Assembly: GCA_934202525.1 (NCBI GenBank)
Contig: CAKPYB010000013.1
Span: forward strand, 1-64,000
Reading direction: 5' to 3'
DNA length: 64,000 nucleotides
Origin: an uncultured Prevotella sp.
GTDB lineage: Bacteria; Bacteroidota; Bacteroidia; Bacteroidales; Bacteroidaceae
How positions within the stretch are numbered: position 1 is the stretch's first letter; each line of letters begins with the position of its first letter. Of this stretch, positions 16,662-29,000 are shown in pieces. The position numbers and the translations under genes are program-made. The notes beneath the pieces are model-generated. The model saw only the letters and a program-made list of their open reading frames with translations, was not told the origin of the DNA and did not search any database.

Positions 16662-18209
16662 ATGAAATACTATAGCAATAAACTGATGATGTTAATCTGC
16701 GCAACAGCTTTCTCTGTGACAGCTTGCAGCAGCAGTAACTCATTCTCAGATCCTGTAGACTTTGATACTCCTAGTGAGGCACCAAATCCGGTACCGGCAC
16801 AAGGAACAGCCAAAACTTTCATTACCACAGCCGATGGAGTCTATTCATTGGCTCAGGGTGAGGTGAAGTTGTATAATGGAGTATCTATGGCACCAACCAC
16901 CATCGAACTCGATTTAAATAAGAAGTATCAGACGATTGATGGATTCGGTTATGCCATCACTTATTCATCCTGCTATAATCTGATGCAGATGACTCCAGAG
17001 GCGCGTCAGGCTCTCTTGAAGCGCATTTACTCTACTACGGAGGGTTATGGCGTAAGTTATGCCCGTATCTCTTTGGGATGCAACGACTTTTCAAGTACCG
17101 AGTATACCTATTGCGACAAGAAGGGCAGCGAGGCTGATCCTATCAGCAATTTCGCGCTCTATAGTGATGAGAACGATTATGTGATTCCGGTGTTGAAGGA
17201 GATTCTTGCCATCAATCCTAATCTGAAGATTATTGCAGCTCCCTGGACTTGTCCAAAATGGATGAAGGTGACAGACCTCAACACCAAGAACCCTAAGGAT
17301 TCATGGACTGACGGTCATCTCAATCCTGATTATCGCGAGGCTTATGCCAAGTACTTCGTGAAGTTTATCAATGTGATGAAGGAGAAAGGCATCAATATCT
17401 ATGCTGTGAGTCCTCAGAATGAGCCATTAAACAAGGCTAACTGTGCATCTCTCTATATGCCTTGGCAGGAAGAGGCTCCTTTCGTGAAGGAGTTGGCTGC
17501 ACAGTTTAAGAAGAATAATCTGCAGACCAAGATTTATGTCTTCGATCACAACTATAACTATGATAAGATTGCTGATCAGGAGGATTATCCAGTGAAACTC
17601 TACAATGCTATCGGTGATAACTTTGAGGGGTCAGAACTGGTTGTCGGTGCAGCTTATCACGATTATGGCGGCAACAACAGCGAGTTGACTGATATCCACA
17701 ACCAGCGTCCTGACAAGGAACTGATTTTCTCAGAAACCAGTATCGGAACCTGGAATAACGGACGTGACTTGAGCAAACGACTGATGGCAGATATGAAGAA
17801 TGTGGCGCTCGCTACGGTAAACCAGAATTGCAAGGCTGTGCTTGTATGGAATCTGATGCTTGACAATAAGATGGGACCTAACCTGGATGGCGGATGCCAG
17901 ACCTGCTATGGTGCTATTGATATCAATCAGAACGGCTACAACCAGTTGAGCTATAATTCTCATTATTATATCATCAACCACATGTCTAGTGTCGTAGCTC
18001 CTGGTGCGGTTCGCATTGGTAATACGTCCCGCACCGTTACTGACAGCAAGATTACACATGCTGAGTTTGTAAATCCTGATGGTAGTTATGCGGCTGTCAT
18101 CATCAACGAGGGAGATGAGGCTAAGTCAATCAATCTCAGTGATGGAACTCATAATTTTACCTGCAAGGTTCCGGCAAATGGTGTCATCTCTTGCAAGTGG
18201 AATAAGTAA
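16662..18209 (+). CDS. GH30 family glycosidase, probable beta-1,6-glucanase
   Basis: 515 residues, a lipoprotein by its lipobox VTACS. The GH30 (beta/alpha)8 domain shows QTIDGFGYAITYSS, APWTCPKWMK, the acid/base glutamate in AVSPQNEP (E254) and the nucleophile in IFSETSIGTW (E358), followed by the beta-sandwich ending in ISCKWNK. Both catalytic residues are present. Subfamily GH30_3 in Bacteroides PULs is endo-beta-1,6-glucanase; here the subfamily is inferred from gene order. As a lipoprotein it probably cuts polysaccharide at the cell surface before import. Confidence 0.85.
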   Translation: MKYYSNKLMMLICATAFSVTACSSSNSFSDPVDFDTPSEAPNPVPAQGTAKTFITTADGVYSLAQGEVKLYNGVSMAPTTIELDLNKKYQTIDGFGYAITYSSCYNLMQMTPEARQALLKRIYSTTEGYGVSYARISLGCNDFSSTEYTYCDKKGSEADPISNFALYSDENDYVIPVLKEILAINPNLKIIAAPWTCPKWMKVTDLNTKNPKDSWTDGHLNPDYREAYAKYFVKFINVMKEKGINIYAVSPQNEPLNKANCASLYMPWQEEAPFVKELAAQFKKNNLQTKIYVFDHNYNYDKIADQEDYPVKLYNAIGDNFEGSELVVGAAYHDYGGNNSELTDIHNQRPDKELIFSETSIGTWNNGRDLSKRLMADMKNVALATVNQNCKAVLVWNLMLDNKMGPNLDGGCQTCYGAIDINQNGYNQLSYNSHYYIINHMSSVVAPGAVRIGNTSRTVTDSKITHAEFVNPDGSYAAVIINEGDEAKSINLSDGTHNFTCKVPANGVISCKWNK

Positions 18210-18251
18210 TCCATAAACTATTGTAAATGATTCATTAAAGATACGACCATT

Positions 18252-19604
18252 ATGAAACATATCAGATATTATATCATGGCGTTGCTCGCCCTGCCACTGA
18301 TGGCATCTTGCGGCGATGATGATTACAGTGCGCCTACTCCTGCCGGTAATCCAGTGATGAGTTATACGGCTCCTGCAGCAGTATGGATGGGCGATGAAGT
18401 GGAGGTTAAAGTAAACTGCAAGGATGATGGAGGAGTGGCTCTCTCTACCTTGAAGGCAAACCTCCTGTTTAGCGGGCAGAGTGTAGATGAAACTACCATC
18501 CGTACCAAGGAGGCTGGTGAATATACAGTCAAACTGAAAGTGCCTTATGCACAGAATGTTCCTGATGGAAAGGTGGATATTCAACTTACTCTGCAGAATG
18601 TATCAACCAAATCGAATACAGAGACCTTGTCGTTTGATATCAAGCGGCCTCACTTCAACAATCTGCAGTTTGTGAGTGCTGATGGTGTTAAATATGACAT
18701 GACTGAGAAGGGCGACTTTGTTTATCAGGCTGTTCTTCCTAGCAGCAAGAAGACCTTCAAGGGATATTTTGCAACGAAGGATGGAAAGTTTGTCTTCGGT
18801 TCCAGCACCGGTAAGGATATCAGTCTGGGAGAAACAGGCAACTTCAACTTCACTTCTGAGAATATGAGCGATGTAGTTGTCACTTTCGATGCCAAGAACT
18901 ATACGGCTGGTCCTACCGATGTATTGCCGGTTACTATCCTCGACTTTGCCGATTCTGATGCAGGCAAGGCTTGGATAGGTGAAATCAAGCAGGGGGCTAC
19001 CTGCAACCTTACCATCAGCGGCAATAATCTGCCAGATGACTGGTATTATGACAGCGACTGGTTCCAGAAAGAAGAGGATGGAAGCTATACCTTCAAGGCT
19101 ATTACCGGCAGATATACTATTTTGGCAGACTTCGCCCATAAGTCATTCCGTATCTGGACAATGAATGGAAGTGAGCCTATGTCACTGAATGGCGATGGTA
19201 CTGGCGCACTCTGGATCATCGGTAATGAAGGTGTCAACAAGCCAACTTGGGACGCTGTAAATCATAGCTGGTGGACAGGTGTTGACTCTGACGTCTGCCT
19301 CACTCCAATCAAGGATAAGGTATATCAGGTTACACTCACCGTTGGTAAGCAGCTCAGAGCAACTGACGTAAACTTTAAGTTCTTCGGTCAGGCAAACTGG
19401 GGCGTTGAGTTCAAGGGTAAGGATAACAGCCATCTCATCTCAACTGAGAGCGAGGTATTCGGCATCGGTGACGGTAACGGCCACGACAACGGCAATGTTT
19501 ATCTGAAAGATGGAGTAGAACTGAAGGATGGCGAGACATACGTTCTTACAGTTGACTTGACTGCCGGTGTAGACAAGGCTGTTCTCAAAGTAGAAAAGAA
19601 ATAA
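18252..19604 (+). CDS. Surface glycan-binding lipoprotein (PUL 1)
   Basis: 450 residues. The lipobox LMASCG is followed by DDD, the usual surface-export signal. An Ig-like domain (TAPAAVWMGDEVEVKV) precedes beta-rich modules with many Trp and Tyr residues (WYYDSDWFQKEEDGSY; HSWWTGVDSDVCLTP) suited to sugar binding. It resembles the DUF5125/DUF5121-type binding proteins of Bacteroides PULs (SusE-positioned). It has no catalytic motif. Last gene of the operon, ending just before a terminator. Confidence 0.75.
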   Translation: MKHIRYYIMALLALPLMASCGDDDYSAPTPAGNPVMSYTAPAAVWMGDEVEVKVNCKDDGGVALSTLKANLLFSGQSVDETTIRTKEAGEYTVKLKVPYAQNVPDGKVDIQLTLQNVSTKSNTETLSFDIKRPHFNNLQFVSADGVKYDMTEKGDFVYQAVLPSSKKTFKGYFATKDGKFVFGSSTGKDISLGETGNFNFTSENMSDVVVTFDAKNYTAGPTDVLPVTILDFADSDAGKAWIGEIKQGATCNLTISGNNLPDDWYYDSDWFQKEEDGSYTFKAITGRYTILADFAHKSFRIWTMNGSEPMSLNGDGTGALWIIGNEGVNKPTWDAVNHSWWTGVDSDVCLTPIKDKVYQVTLTVGKQLRATDVNFKFFGQANWGVEFKGKDNSHLISTESEVFGIGDGNGHDNGNVYLKDGVELKDGETYVLTVDLTAGVDKAVLKVEKK

Positions 19605-19674
19605 TATGTAGGTTTATAATCATTCATAAGCTTTTTAGGTTTTAGTTTAATAATTTAGGTATAAAGCTTTGTTT

Positions 19675-19709
19675 AAGGCTGCTCCAAACCTTTTGGGGCA
19701 GCCTTTTTT
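19675..19709 (+). terminator. Rho-independent terminator of PUL 1
   Basis: 11-bp stem AAGGCTGCTCC with GGGGCAGCCTT (one G-T wobble) followed by TTTT. Confidence 0.85.
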
Positions 19710-19772
19710 CGAGAGGTGCAAGGATGTAAGAACAACAAAAGTAAAAAAGAATATCAAAAAAACGCTTGAAAA

Positions 19773-19804
19773 TTTGGAAATATACTCAAAAAACTATACC
19801 TTTG
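19773..19804 (+). promoter_or_regulatory. Promoter of the DUF6377 regulator
   Basis: TTTG at 19773-19776 and TACCTTTG at 19797-19804 with a 20-bp spacer. The first ATG (19813) would coincide with the transcript start, so the ATG at 19876 is preferred. Confidence 0.65.
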
Positions 19805-19812
19805 TCTCTTGA

Positions 19813-21549
<1,737 letters not shown>

Positions 21550-21554
21550 TATAT

Positions 21555-21579
21555 TGAGCCCCTTTTTAAAGTGGGCTCA
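21555..21579 (+). terminator. Hairpin after the DUF6377 gene
   Basis: 7-bp perfect stem TGAGCCC / GGGCTCA six bases after the stop. There is no T run, so termination is uncertain. Confidence 0.4.
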
Positions 21580-21623
21580 GTAAATGATGTAATAAAGTTG
21601 GTTAAAAATGTAGTAAATGCTTG

Positions 21624-21739
21624 TTTGCTTGTCGTTTTTTTAGTATCTTTGCGATGAAAAATAAAACTCAAGTGTGGAAAATGTGGAGAATTTCACAAAA
21701 GAAGTATCAGAAATGTGTAAACTTACACATTTTCCGCAC
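21624..21739 (+). promoter_or_regulatory. Promoter and palindromic leader of the DUF4143 ATPase
   Basis: TTTG at 21624 and TATCTTTG at 21644-21651. In the leader, AATGTGTAA (21712-21720) and TTACACATT (21723-21731) form a 9-bp palindrome with a 2-base centre. A wider inverted repeat pairs GTGTGGAAAATGTG (21672-21685) with ACACATTTTCCGCAC (21725-21739). The palindrome may be an operator, or the pair may fold in the mRNA. Confidence 0.5.
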
Positions 21740-21762
21740 TTTAACGATGGAGGTGCTAAAAA

Positions 21763-23073
21763 ATGTTTAATAGAATAATTATTCAAGAATTAAAACAATG
21801 GAGAGCTAAAAAAGACCGTAAGCCATTGATTATGCTGGGCGCTCGACAAGTAGGAAAGACTTCTGTACTTCAGAAGTTCGGAGAAGAATATTTTGAGCAT
21901 TGCGCATATTTTAGTCTCAATGAAGAAGAGGGAGTCTGCGATATCTTTCGCAAGACTAAGAACCCGCTGCAAATCCTCGAGCAATTGTCATATCTTACTT
22001 CAGAACCAATTTTGCCTCAGAAGACTTTGCTTATTCTTGATGAGATACAAGACTGTCCGGAAGCCATTAGCGCAATGAAATATTTCTGCGAAAAGACGCC
22101 GGAATATGTTGTGGCTTGTGCTGGTTCTCTTTTGGGGTTGGCTTTTGGGCATCAAGGCTTTTCGTTTCCTGTGGGTAAGGTTGACCATATAAATATGTAT
22201 CCTGTCACTTTTTCTGAGTTTTTGGAGCAGCGAGATGAAAGGCTTTACCAATATTATATGTCAATAGATAGCTTGGAACCTCTTCCTGACGTTTTTTTTG
22301 ATAGACTTTCTCAGGCATTTACTGCCTATCGTATATCTGGTGGAATGCCAGCTGCGGCAATGAAGATGATAGAAAAGGATCTGAGTGGCGTGGAAACAAC
22401 TCTACGTAATATCTTGCAAGATTATTCCTTGGACTTTGTGAAGCATGCTACGCCTTTACTGGCTAATAGGATTTCGCATGTTTGGAAGTCTTTGCCGTCA
22501 CAGTTGGCTAAGGAAAATAGAAAGTTTGTTTATCAGCTGGTTCGTCCTGGTGCAAGAGCGCGGGAATATGAGGATGCTCTTACATGGCTTAAAAATGCGG
22601 GATTGATATATAAGGTAAGCTTGTGCTCTACTCCGCAAGTTCCTTTGAAATCGTATGAAGATTTGAGCATCTTCAAGATTTATAGTCTTGATGTGGGATT
22701 ATTGAGAGTGCTTGCTGATTTGAGTCCTGAGGCTTATCTGGTTGATAATCCTATATTTAAAGAATATAAGGGCGCTTTGGCAGAGAATTATATTCTTCAG
22801 AGTCTAGTGGCTAATGGCGTTAATTGTTCCCATTATTGGGCTTCGGGTAATAAAGCAGAAGTGGAATTTATTGTTCAGCGTGGTTTGGAAGTTATTCCGG
22901 TGGAAGTGAAGTCGGGTACCAGTGTCACGGGGCGTAGTTTGATAGAGTATAACAAAAGGTACTCACCTGGTTTGCGCATCAGATATTCGATGCTTAATCT
23001 CAAGAGGGATGATTCCTTTATCAACATCCCTCTTTTCCTGGCTGATAGAACGGAGAAACTGATTTTTAAATAA
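21763..23073 (+). CDS. AAA_14 / DUF4143 ATPase
   Basis: 436 residues. Walker A is GARQVGKTS (residues ~26-34) and Walker B is TLLILDEIQD. The sensor region is AGSLLGLAF and the C-terminal DUF4143 domain has AENYILQSL and AEVEFIVQRG, followed by the PD-(D/E)XK-like IPVEVKSG. The family is abundant in Bacteroidota, often multicopy, and its cellular role is undefined. It is a single-gene unit between PUL 1's regulator and the dispersed repeat, with its own promoter. Confidence 0.85.
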   Translation: MFNRIIIQELKQWRAKKDRKPLIMLGARQVGKTSVLQKFGEEYFEHCAYFSLNEEEGVCDIFRKTKNPLQILEQLSYLTSEPILPQKTLLILDEIQDCPEAISAMKYFCEKTPEYVVACAGSLLGLAFGHQGFSFPVGKVDHINMYPVTFSEFLEQRDERLYQYYMSIDSLEPLPDVFFDRLSQAFTAYRISGGMPAAAMKMIEKDLSGVETTLRNILQDYSLDFVKHATPLLANRISHVWKSLPSQLAKENRKFVYQLVRPGARAREYEDALTWLKNAGLIYKVSLCSTPQVPLKSYEDLSIFKIYSLDVGLLRVLADLSPEAYLVDNPIFKEYKGALAENYILQSLVANGVNCSHYWASGNKAEVEFIVQRGLEVIPVEVKSGTSVTGRSLIEYNKRYSPGLRIRYSMLNLKRDDSFINIPLFLADRTEKLIFK

Positions 23074-23095
23074 TTTTTAATGAGAAAAAAGATAA

Positions 23096-23220
23096 ATGGG
23101 TGAAGAGGGGTGAAGAGTGGGTGAAGAGATAAAGAAAACTCTTCACCTCCCGAAACCCCGATAAACAGAGGGGTTACGGGCGAGAAGGTGAAGAGTGAAG
23201 AGATAAATCGGGATTGCTTA
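23096..23220. repeat. 125-bp dispersed palindromic repeat, copy B
   Basis: Two substitutions from the copy at 10741-10865, in the same orientation. Its last three bases supply the stop codon of the M18 peptidase (minus strand). It separates two convergent genes, a position where it could also act as a bidirectional terminator-like structure. Confidence 0.85.
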
Positions 23221-24504
23221 CAACTGATAGAACTTGGTGAATGCCTTCACGCAGTATTCGTGGTCGATGACGCTACCGGTTTCGCGGCAACTGTGCATAG
23301 CGAGGATGGCATTGCCCATATCCACTCCCTTCAATGGGATGGAAGAGGCGAGAATGTTGCCCAGGGTGCTGCCGCCTGCCACATCGCTATGATTCACGAA
23401 ACGCTGGCATGGCACACCGGCTGCTTCGCAGATGTTGGCGAAAATGGCTGCTGATACAGCATCGCTCGCATACTTTTGGGCTGCATTGAACTTGATGACC
23501 GGACCACCGCCCAACTTAGGATGATTCGTAGGGTCGAACTTCTCGCTGTAGTTAGGATGCCAGGCATGTGCATTATCGGCTGAAATCATGAACGCACGCT
23601 CTACTGCCTGATAATAAGCCTCTTCTGCATGGCTCTGTGCCAGGGCGATGCGCTGGAGCATATAAGAAAGGAATGGACTTCCGGCTCCCTGCTTGGTCTG
23701 AGACCCTGTTTCTTCATTGTCGAAGATGGCAAGAACCTGGGTGGTATCATTGGCATCTGATGCAATCATCGCCTCTACACCAGCCCAGCACATAGACAGG
23801 TCGTCGAGTCTGCCTGAAGAGATAAACTCATCGTGTACACCAAAGGTGCAGGCTGGAGTGGCATCAGCCAGATAGAGATCGAAGTCGAGGATATCCTCTT
23901 TCTGGATATTCAGTTCGTCGGTTATCACATTCATCAGGAGGTTACCCTTTTCCAGTTCATCGTTGATGATGCCGAGGATAGGGAGCACATCCTTCTGCTT
24001 GCTCAACTTCACGCCATCGTTCACCTGACGGTTGAAATGGATGGCGAGATTGCTGATCTGCAGCAATGGGCGCTTCACATGAAGGAGGAGTGTCTGAGGA
24101 TTCATCGCGTCCTCGCCCTTCACGATGACTCTACCTGCCAAGGTCAAAGGACGGTCGAACCAGGTTGACATGATAGGACCACCATAAACTTCGGTGTTCA
24201 GTTTCACGATACCGCCCTCGCAGAGCATCTCAGCATTTGGCTTGATGCGGAAGGTAGGGGAGTCGCAGTGGGCGCAGATCATGTGGAAACCGGCATCTGC
24301 CAAAGGCTTCTTTCCGATTTGGAAGGCGTAGATGGAAGAGTCGTTCTTGGTAACAAAGAACTTGTCACCCGCCTCAATCTTGCCCAATGGATCCTGTGGG
24401 TTCATACGTCGGAACCCGTTCTTCTCCAATTCCCTGGAGATATTCTTTACTGCCAGGAAATTCACTGGCGATGCGTCTAGAAAGGATAATAATCTTTTGA
24501 TCAT
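23218..24504 (-). CDS. M18 family aminopeptidase
   Basis: 428 residues, the full family length. The zinc-binding and catalytic motifs are present: AHCDSPTF (first metal His), SGRLDDLSM, FDNEETGS, HAWHPN, HSDVAGGSTLG and AMHSCRE. These enzymes remove N-terminal residues, often acidic or neutral, in the cytoplasm. No signal peptide. It ends inside the dispersed repeat at 23096-23220. Confidence 0.9.
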   Translation of the reverse strand: MIKRLLSFLDASPVNFLAVKNISRELEKNGFRRMNPQDPLGKIEAGDKFFVTKNDSSIYAFQIGKKPLADAGFHMICAHCDSPTFRIKPNAEMLCEGGIVKLNTEVYGGPIMSTWFDRPLTLAGRVIVKGEDAMNPQTLLLHVKRPLLQISNLAIHFNRQVNDGVKLSKQKDVLPILGIINDELEKGNLLMNVITDELNIQKEDILDFDLYLADATPACTFGVHDEFISSGRLDDLSMCWAGVEAMIASDANDTTQVLAIFDNEETGSQTKQGAGSPFLSYMLQRIALAQSHAEEAYYQAVERAFMISADNAHAWHPNYSEKFDPTNHPKLGGGPVIKFNAAQKYASDAVSAAIFANICEAAGVPCQRFVNHSDVAGGSTLGNILASSIPLKGVDMGNAILAMHSCRETGSVIDHEYCVKAFTKFYQL

Positions 24505-24531
24505 AGTCTATATCTTTATATTAATATGATG

Positions 24532-24539
24532 CAAAGATA
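24532..24539 (-). promoter_or_regulatory. Promoter box of the M18 peptidase
   Basis: CAAAGATA on the + strand reads TATCTTTG on the minus strand, followed by C. It lies 28 bases before the start codon. Confidence 0.6.
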
Positions 24540-24619
24540 ATGCAAATTTTTCATTTAATCTCATATTTCTACCTGTTTTTTCCATAATAGTTAAATATCT
24601 ACAAGAATCCCCCATGATG

Positions 24620-24651
24620 TTTGGTGTTATGTTTTGAAATCATTACTTTTG
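24620..24651 (+). promoter_or_regulatory. Promoter of rmuC
   Basis: TTTG at 24620-24623 and TACTTTTG at 24644-24651, spacer 20 bp. It probably also transcribes the hybrid sensor gene that starts two bases after rmuC. Confidence 0.7.
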
Positions 24652-24699
24652 CAAAACATATTTTGTGCAGATTTACAGAATCATTCAAAACAAAGATAA

Positions 24700-26061
24700 A
24701 TGGAAATAGTAATTGGAATCATCATAGGGCTTGCCATCGGATTCTTCGTGGGGAAACTGATGGAAGCAAAAAGTGCGGGAGAAGAGAAAACCCAGCTCGT
24801 AGCGAAGACGCAGGTGCTCCAGGCAAATGTAGAACAGATTAAACTGCATCATGCTTCGGAGGTTCAAGGATTGAAAGAATCTCATGCTTCTGAGGTTCAA
24901 TCCATGAAATCTCAAATGGAGAACGAGCGGCTGTATGCGGCAAAACTCAGGGCGGAAAGCGACCAGCAGTGGGCACAGAAACTCGAGAGTCTGAAGCAGG
25001 AAATGCAGCGAATGACGATAGAACAGCAGAAGGTGGCGGCTGAGCAGCTGGCTGCCAAGCAGTCGGCTCTGCAGGAAAACAACCGTCTGCAGATGAATGA
25101 ACTCCTGAAACCTATCAAGGAACAGTTTGCTGATTTCAAGAAATCGGTAGAGGAGAGCAAGACCCAGAACGAGGTGAACAAGAAGGAACTGCAGAACACC
25201 TTCGAGGCTACGATGAAACTCTTCCAGCAGGAACAGCAGCAGGCTGTACTGAACCTGAAGGAGCAGACCGAGAAGATTGGCTCCGATGCTGCCAACCTGA
25301 CCAAGGCATTGAAGGGCGACAGCAAGATGCAGGGCGATTGGGGCGAGATGGTGCTGGAAACCATCCTGGAGAACAGCGGACTTCGTAGGGATGAAGAATT
25401 CTTCATTCAGGAAAATACGAAAGATGAAGAGGGAAAGAACTATCGCCCGGATGTCATCGTCCGCTTCCCGGAAGGCAGAAGTGTGGTCATCGATTCCAAG
25501 GTTTCGCTTACCGCCTATTCTGATGCGCTGGCTGCTGAAGATGAGGCAGAACAGGAGCGCCTGATGAAGGCTCATGCGCTGAGTGTACGAAAACATATCG
25601 ACGAACTGGCTGCCAAAGACTATTCCAAACTGGTGGATGATGCCATCGGCTTCGTACTGATGTTCATCCCTAACGAGACCAGTTATATCGCAGCGATGAA
25701 GCAGCAGCCGGATCTCAGCCGCTATGCTTATCAGAAGAAGATTATCATCATCTCGCCAAGCAATCTGCTCATGGCACTCCAGCTGGCGTATAATCTCTGG
25801 CAGTACGACCGCCAGAACAAGAATGTGGAGAAAATCGTGAAGACGGCAGCCGACTTATATGATAAGGTAGCGACTTTCGAAGATACCTTCCTGGGCATTG
25901 GCGATTTGATAACCCGCCTCTCCGGAACCTTCGATAAGGCAAGGAAGCAGCTTTACGATGGAAGCGGCAATGTGATGCGCAGGGTGGAGAGCTTGAAAGG
26001 TCTCGGCGTAACGCCGAAGAAGCAAATCAAGGGACTGGAAGAAATTAATACATTAGACTGA
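24700..26061 (+). CDS. rmuC: DNA recombination protein RmuC
   Basis: 453 residues. An N-terminal membrane helix (IVIGIIIGLAIGFFVGKL) is followed by a long coiled coil (~25-200) and the RmuC nuclease-like domain, with KGDSKMQGDWGEMVLE, YRPDVIVRFPEG, VVIDSKVSL and VLMFIPNE. In E. coli RmuC limits inversions at short repeats. Only two bases separate its stop from the next start, so the PUL-2 sensor may be co-transcribed with it; that pairing is probably positional rather than functional. Confidence 0.9.
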   Translation: MEIVIGIIIGLAIGFFVGKLMEAKSAGEEKTQLVAKTQVLQANVEQIKLHHASEVQGLKESHASEVQSMKSQMENERLYAAKLRAESDQQWAQKLESLKQEMQRMTIEQQKVAAEQLAAKQSALQENNRLQMNELLKPIKEQFADFKKSVEESKTQNEVNKKELQNTFEATMKLFQQEQQQAVLNLKEQTEKIGSDAANLTKALKGDSKMQGDWGEMVLETILENSGLRRDEEFFIQENTKDEEGKNYRPDVIVRFPEGRSVVIDSKVSLTAYSDALAAEDEAEQERLMKAHALSVRKHIDELAAKDYSKLVDDAIGFVLMFIPNETSYIAAMKQQPDLSRYAYQKKIIIISPSNLLMALQLAYNLWQYDRQNKNVEKIVKTAADLYDKVATFEDTFLGIGDLITRLSGTFDKARKQLYDGSGNVMRRVESLKGLGVTPKKQIKGLEEINTLD

Positions 26062-26063
26062 TC

Positions 26064-29000
26064 ATGAAAAATAAAGGCTTATCATATTTTCTAAGAATGC
26101 AGGTTGGTTTCCTGTGGCTCTTGTGCATGGTGCTGTGTTCACAGCTCCATGCTCAGGAACATTTGACCCGCAATATGCTGATGTTATCGAATCTCAATAC
26201 GGACAATGGACTCTCCAGTGCCCGTGTGTATTCGATAGTTGAGGCTGAGGATGGTGCTATGTGGATCAGTACCAAGCGAGGCGTTGACAGGTACAATGGT
26301 CAACAGGTAAGGAACTATACCTTGGCTACGGATATGCAGTTTAGTGATGCCAGTGGCAGAAACATCAAGTTGACTAAGGATAGCCAACAGCATATCTATG
26401 CCTATGATAATAAAGGAAAGATCTATATATATAATAAGGTGAAAGACACATTCCAACTCCAGGTCAATCTGCTGAATGTGCTTGGAGGAAGTGTGGTGCT
26501 CAATGACTTGTTGGTTGATGACAAGGGATGCTTTTGGATGGCATTGGATAGGGGCGTGTATATGATGGCTCCTCAATCTATTGCTGGTAGCAAAGACCAA
26601 ACAGCCCCTAGTTCGCCGAACAAAGGAAAATACATTCTGAAGAACACGTATGTCAATCATATCCGATTCATCGGCAAACGGTTATTGATAGGTTCTTCTT
26701 CGGGAGTCTTCGCCTATTCACCGAATGCTGCCCAGCCTCGATTGCTTTTGCGAGGGTATTCCGTGCTTTCGTCTTATCACGACGTGAAGGCTCATCAGAT
26801 ATGGTTGGGAACTTTCCATCGTGGCATTCTCTTGCTCGATGACAGAACCTGGAAGCCATTGTCTTCTCTTACGCAATTCTCATCTTTATCAGATATTCCG
26901 CTCATCCCTGTTCGTTCCATTATCCCCTACGATGCAGCCACCATCTTGATGGCGGTGGATGGAGCAGGTGTCTATGCCTACGACAAGAAGACTTATAAGA
27001 CGAATCTACTTTTGAATACGGATGGCAGACCGGAGAATGTATTGCATGGCAATGGCGTCTATGCCCTTTGCAAGGACCATCTTGGCGACCTTTGGATGGG
27101 CTCCTATTCGGGAGGTGTGGATATGGCTATTCCGATGGAGCATACCTTGGAGTTTGTGCGCCATGAGTATCTCAACAGCCAGTCGCTTATCAATAATGGT
27201 GTGAACGATGTCATGCAGAGCGTGGATGCACAGGGCTGCAATAGCAAGATATGGTATGCTACCGACAAGGGGGTGAGCATCTATGACGAGCAAACCCATC
27301 AGTGGCATCATGCCCTATATAATAAGGTGGTGCTTACCCTTTGTCAGACAGCCGACGGCAAGGTCTTGGCGGGAACCTATGGTGATGGCATCTTTCTGGT
27401 TCATGCTGATGGAACCAGTAGTCGGGCTTACTCTGTGTCGAATGGCAAGTTAAAGACCGACTATGTATATAGCATATTCAAAGATAGCGAAGGAGGCTTG
27501 TGGATAGGTTGCTTGGATGGAGACTTGGTACATATCCCCTCATCATTAGAAAAGAATGGAAATGTGGATAACTCTGTTAACTACTTGCCAATCAATGAGG
27601 TTCAGAGTATCGTGGAGTCTCCAGACAAGAAGAGTATTGCGGTGGGAACGACCCATGGATGTTATCGTATCGACAAGCGAAACCTTCGTGTCAGCAGATT
27701 CTTCTATCCGTCGGAATTTCCTACTTTCGATTATAATTTCTTTGTCAATGCGATGGCTTTTCAGGATGCACGGCATATCTGGATTGCCACCGATGGAGGA
27801 GGCTTGTATCTCTACGATTGGCAGAAGCATCAGCTCAAGAACTATACTACCTCCGAGTCTTTGCCTTCCAACACCGTCTATGCCTTGGTCAAGACTCCAA
27901 TTGGCAAGGTTTGGATGAGTACCGACAAGGGACTGGCTTTTATCGATCATGGAAAGGTGACCAATCTCAACTTCTTCAAGGGATTGGAGCGGGAGTACAG
28001 GCGTATGGCTGTGGTCCGAACCCAAGACGGACGAATGATATTCGGAAGCAGTGAAGGGGCCGTGGTCTTAGCATCCAAGTTTGCCAAGGGATTGAACTAC
28101 AAGGCTCCTCTTCATATCACGGGTGTTGAGGTCGAAGGGAAAACTTTCGATGAGGCTGACCAGCTGGAAGATTGGCATGCAGAACTCTTCGAGATGTTGC
28201 AAGAAGGCAAGATGAGTTTCTCTCATGATGAGAATACCATCATCGTGCATTTCGAGAGCATCAACTATCCGTATCAGCACGATATCCAGTATCAGTATTA
28301 TCTGGAGGGGTACGACCATCAGTGGAGTGTGCCTTCTGCCTATCAGCAGGTTCGTTTCGCCAACTTGCCTCCTGGCAGTTACACCCTGCATGTCAAGGCA
28401 ATGGGTAGGAGTAACGGACGCATATTGGGAGAATCCACCTTGCGCATTCATATCGCCCAACCATGGTGGAACTCTTGGTGGGCATGGATTGTCTATCTCT
28501 GTATCTTAGGTGCTATAGTCTATTTCGGCTGGGATTACTACAGAGAGCGTTTGCATCGCAAGTACTATGATGAAAAGATCAACTTCTTTGTGAATACCGC
28601 CCATAACATCCGTACCCCTTTGAGTCTGGTGCTGGCTCCTCTTGCCGACTTGGCGAAGGATACTACACTGAGCGATAAGAGCCGAAAGTTCTTGGAGATG
28701 GCACTGCGTAATGGTGACAAGCTTCTGAGAATGGTGACCGAGTTGCTTGATTTCCAGAAAATAGCCGTAGCGAAGACACAAGTCCACCTGCAGAATGTGG
28801 AGCTGTCTGTCCTCTTGCGTCAGCAGGTGGATAAGTTCCAGATGTCAGCTCGGGAGAAACATATCAGTCTTCGGTTGGCAACCTGTGGACAGCATACCTT
28901 TTCTACCGATCTTTCTATGATGGATTTGATATTCGAGAATCTGCTCTCCAATGCCGTAAAATATACGCAGGTGGGTGGAACCATCACCGTCTCTGCTTCG

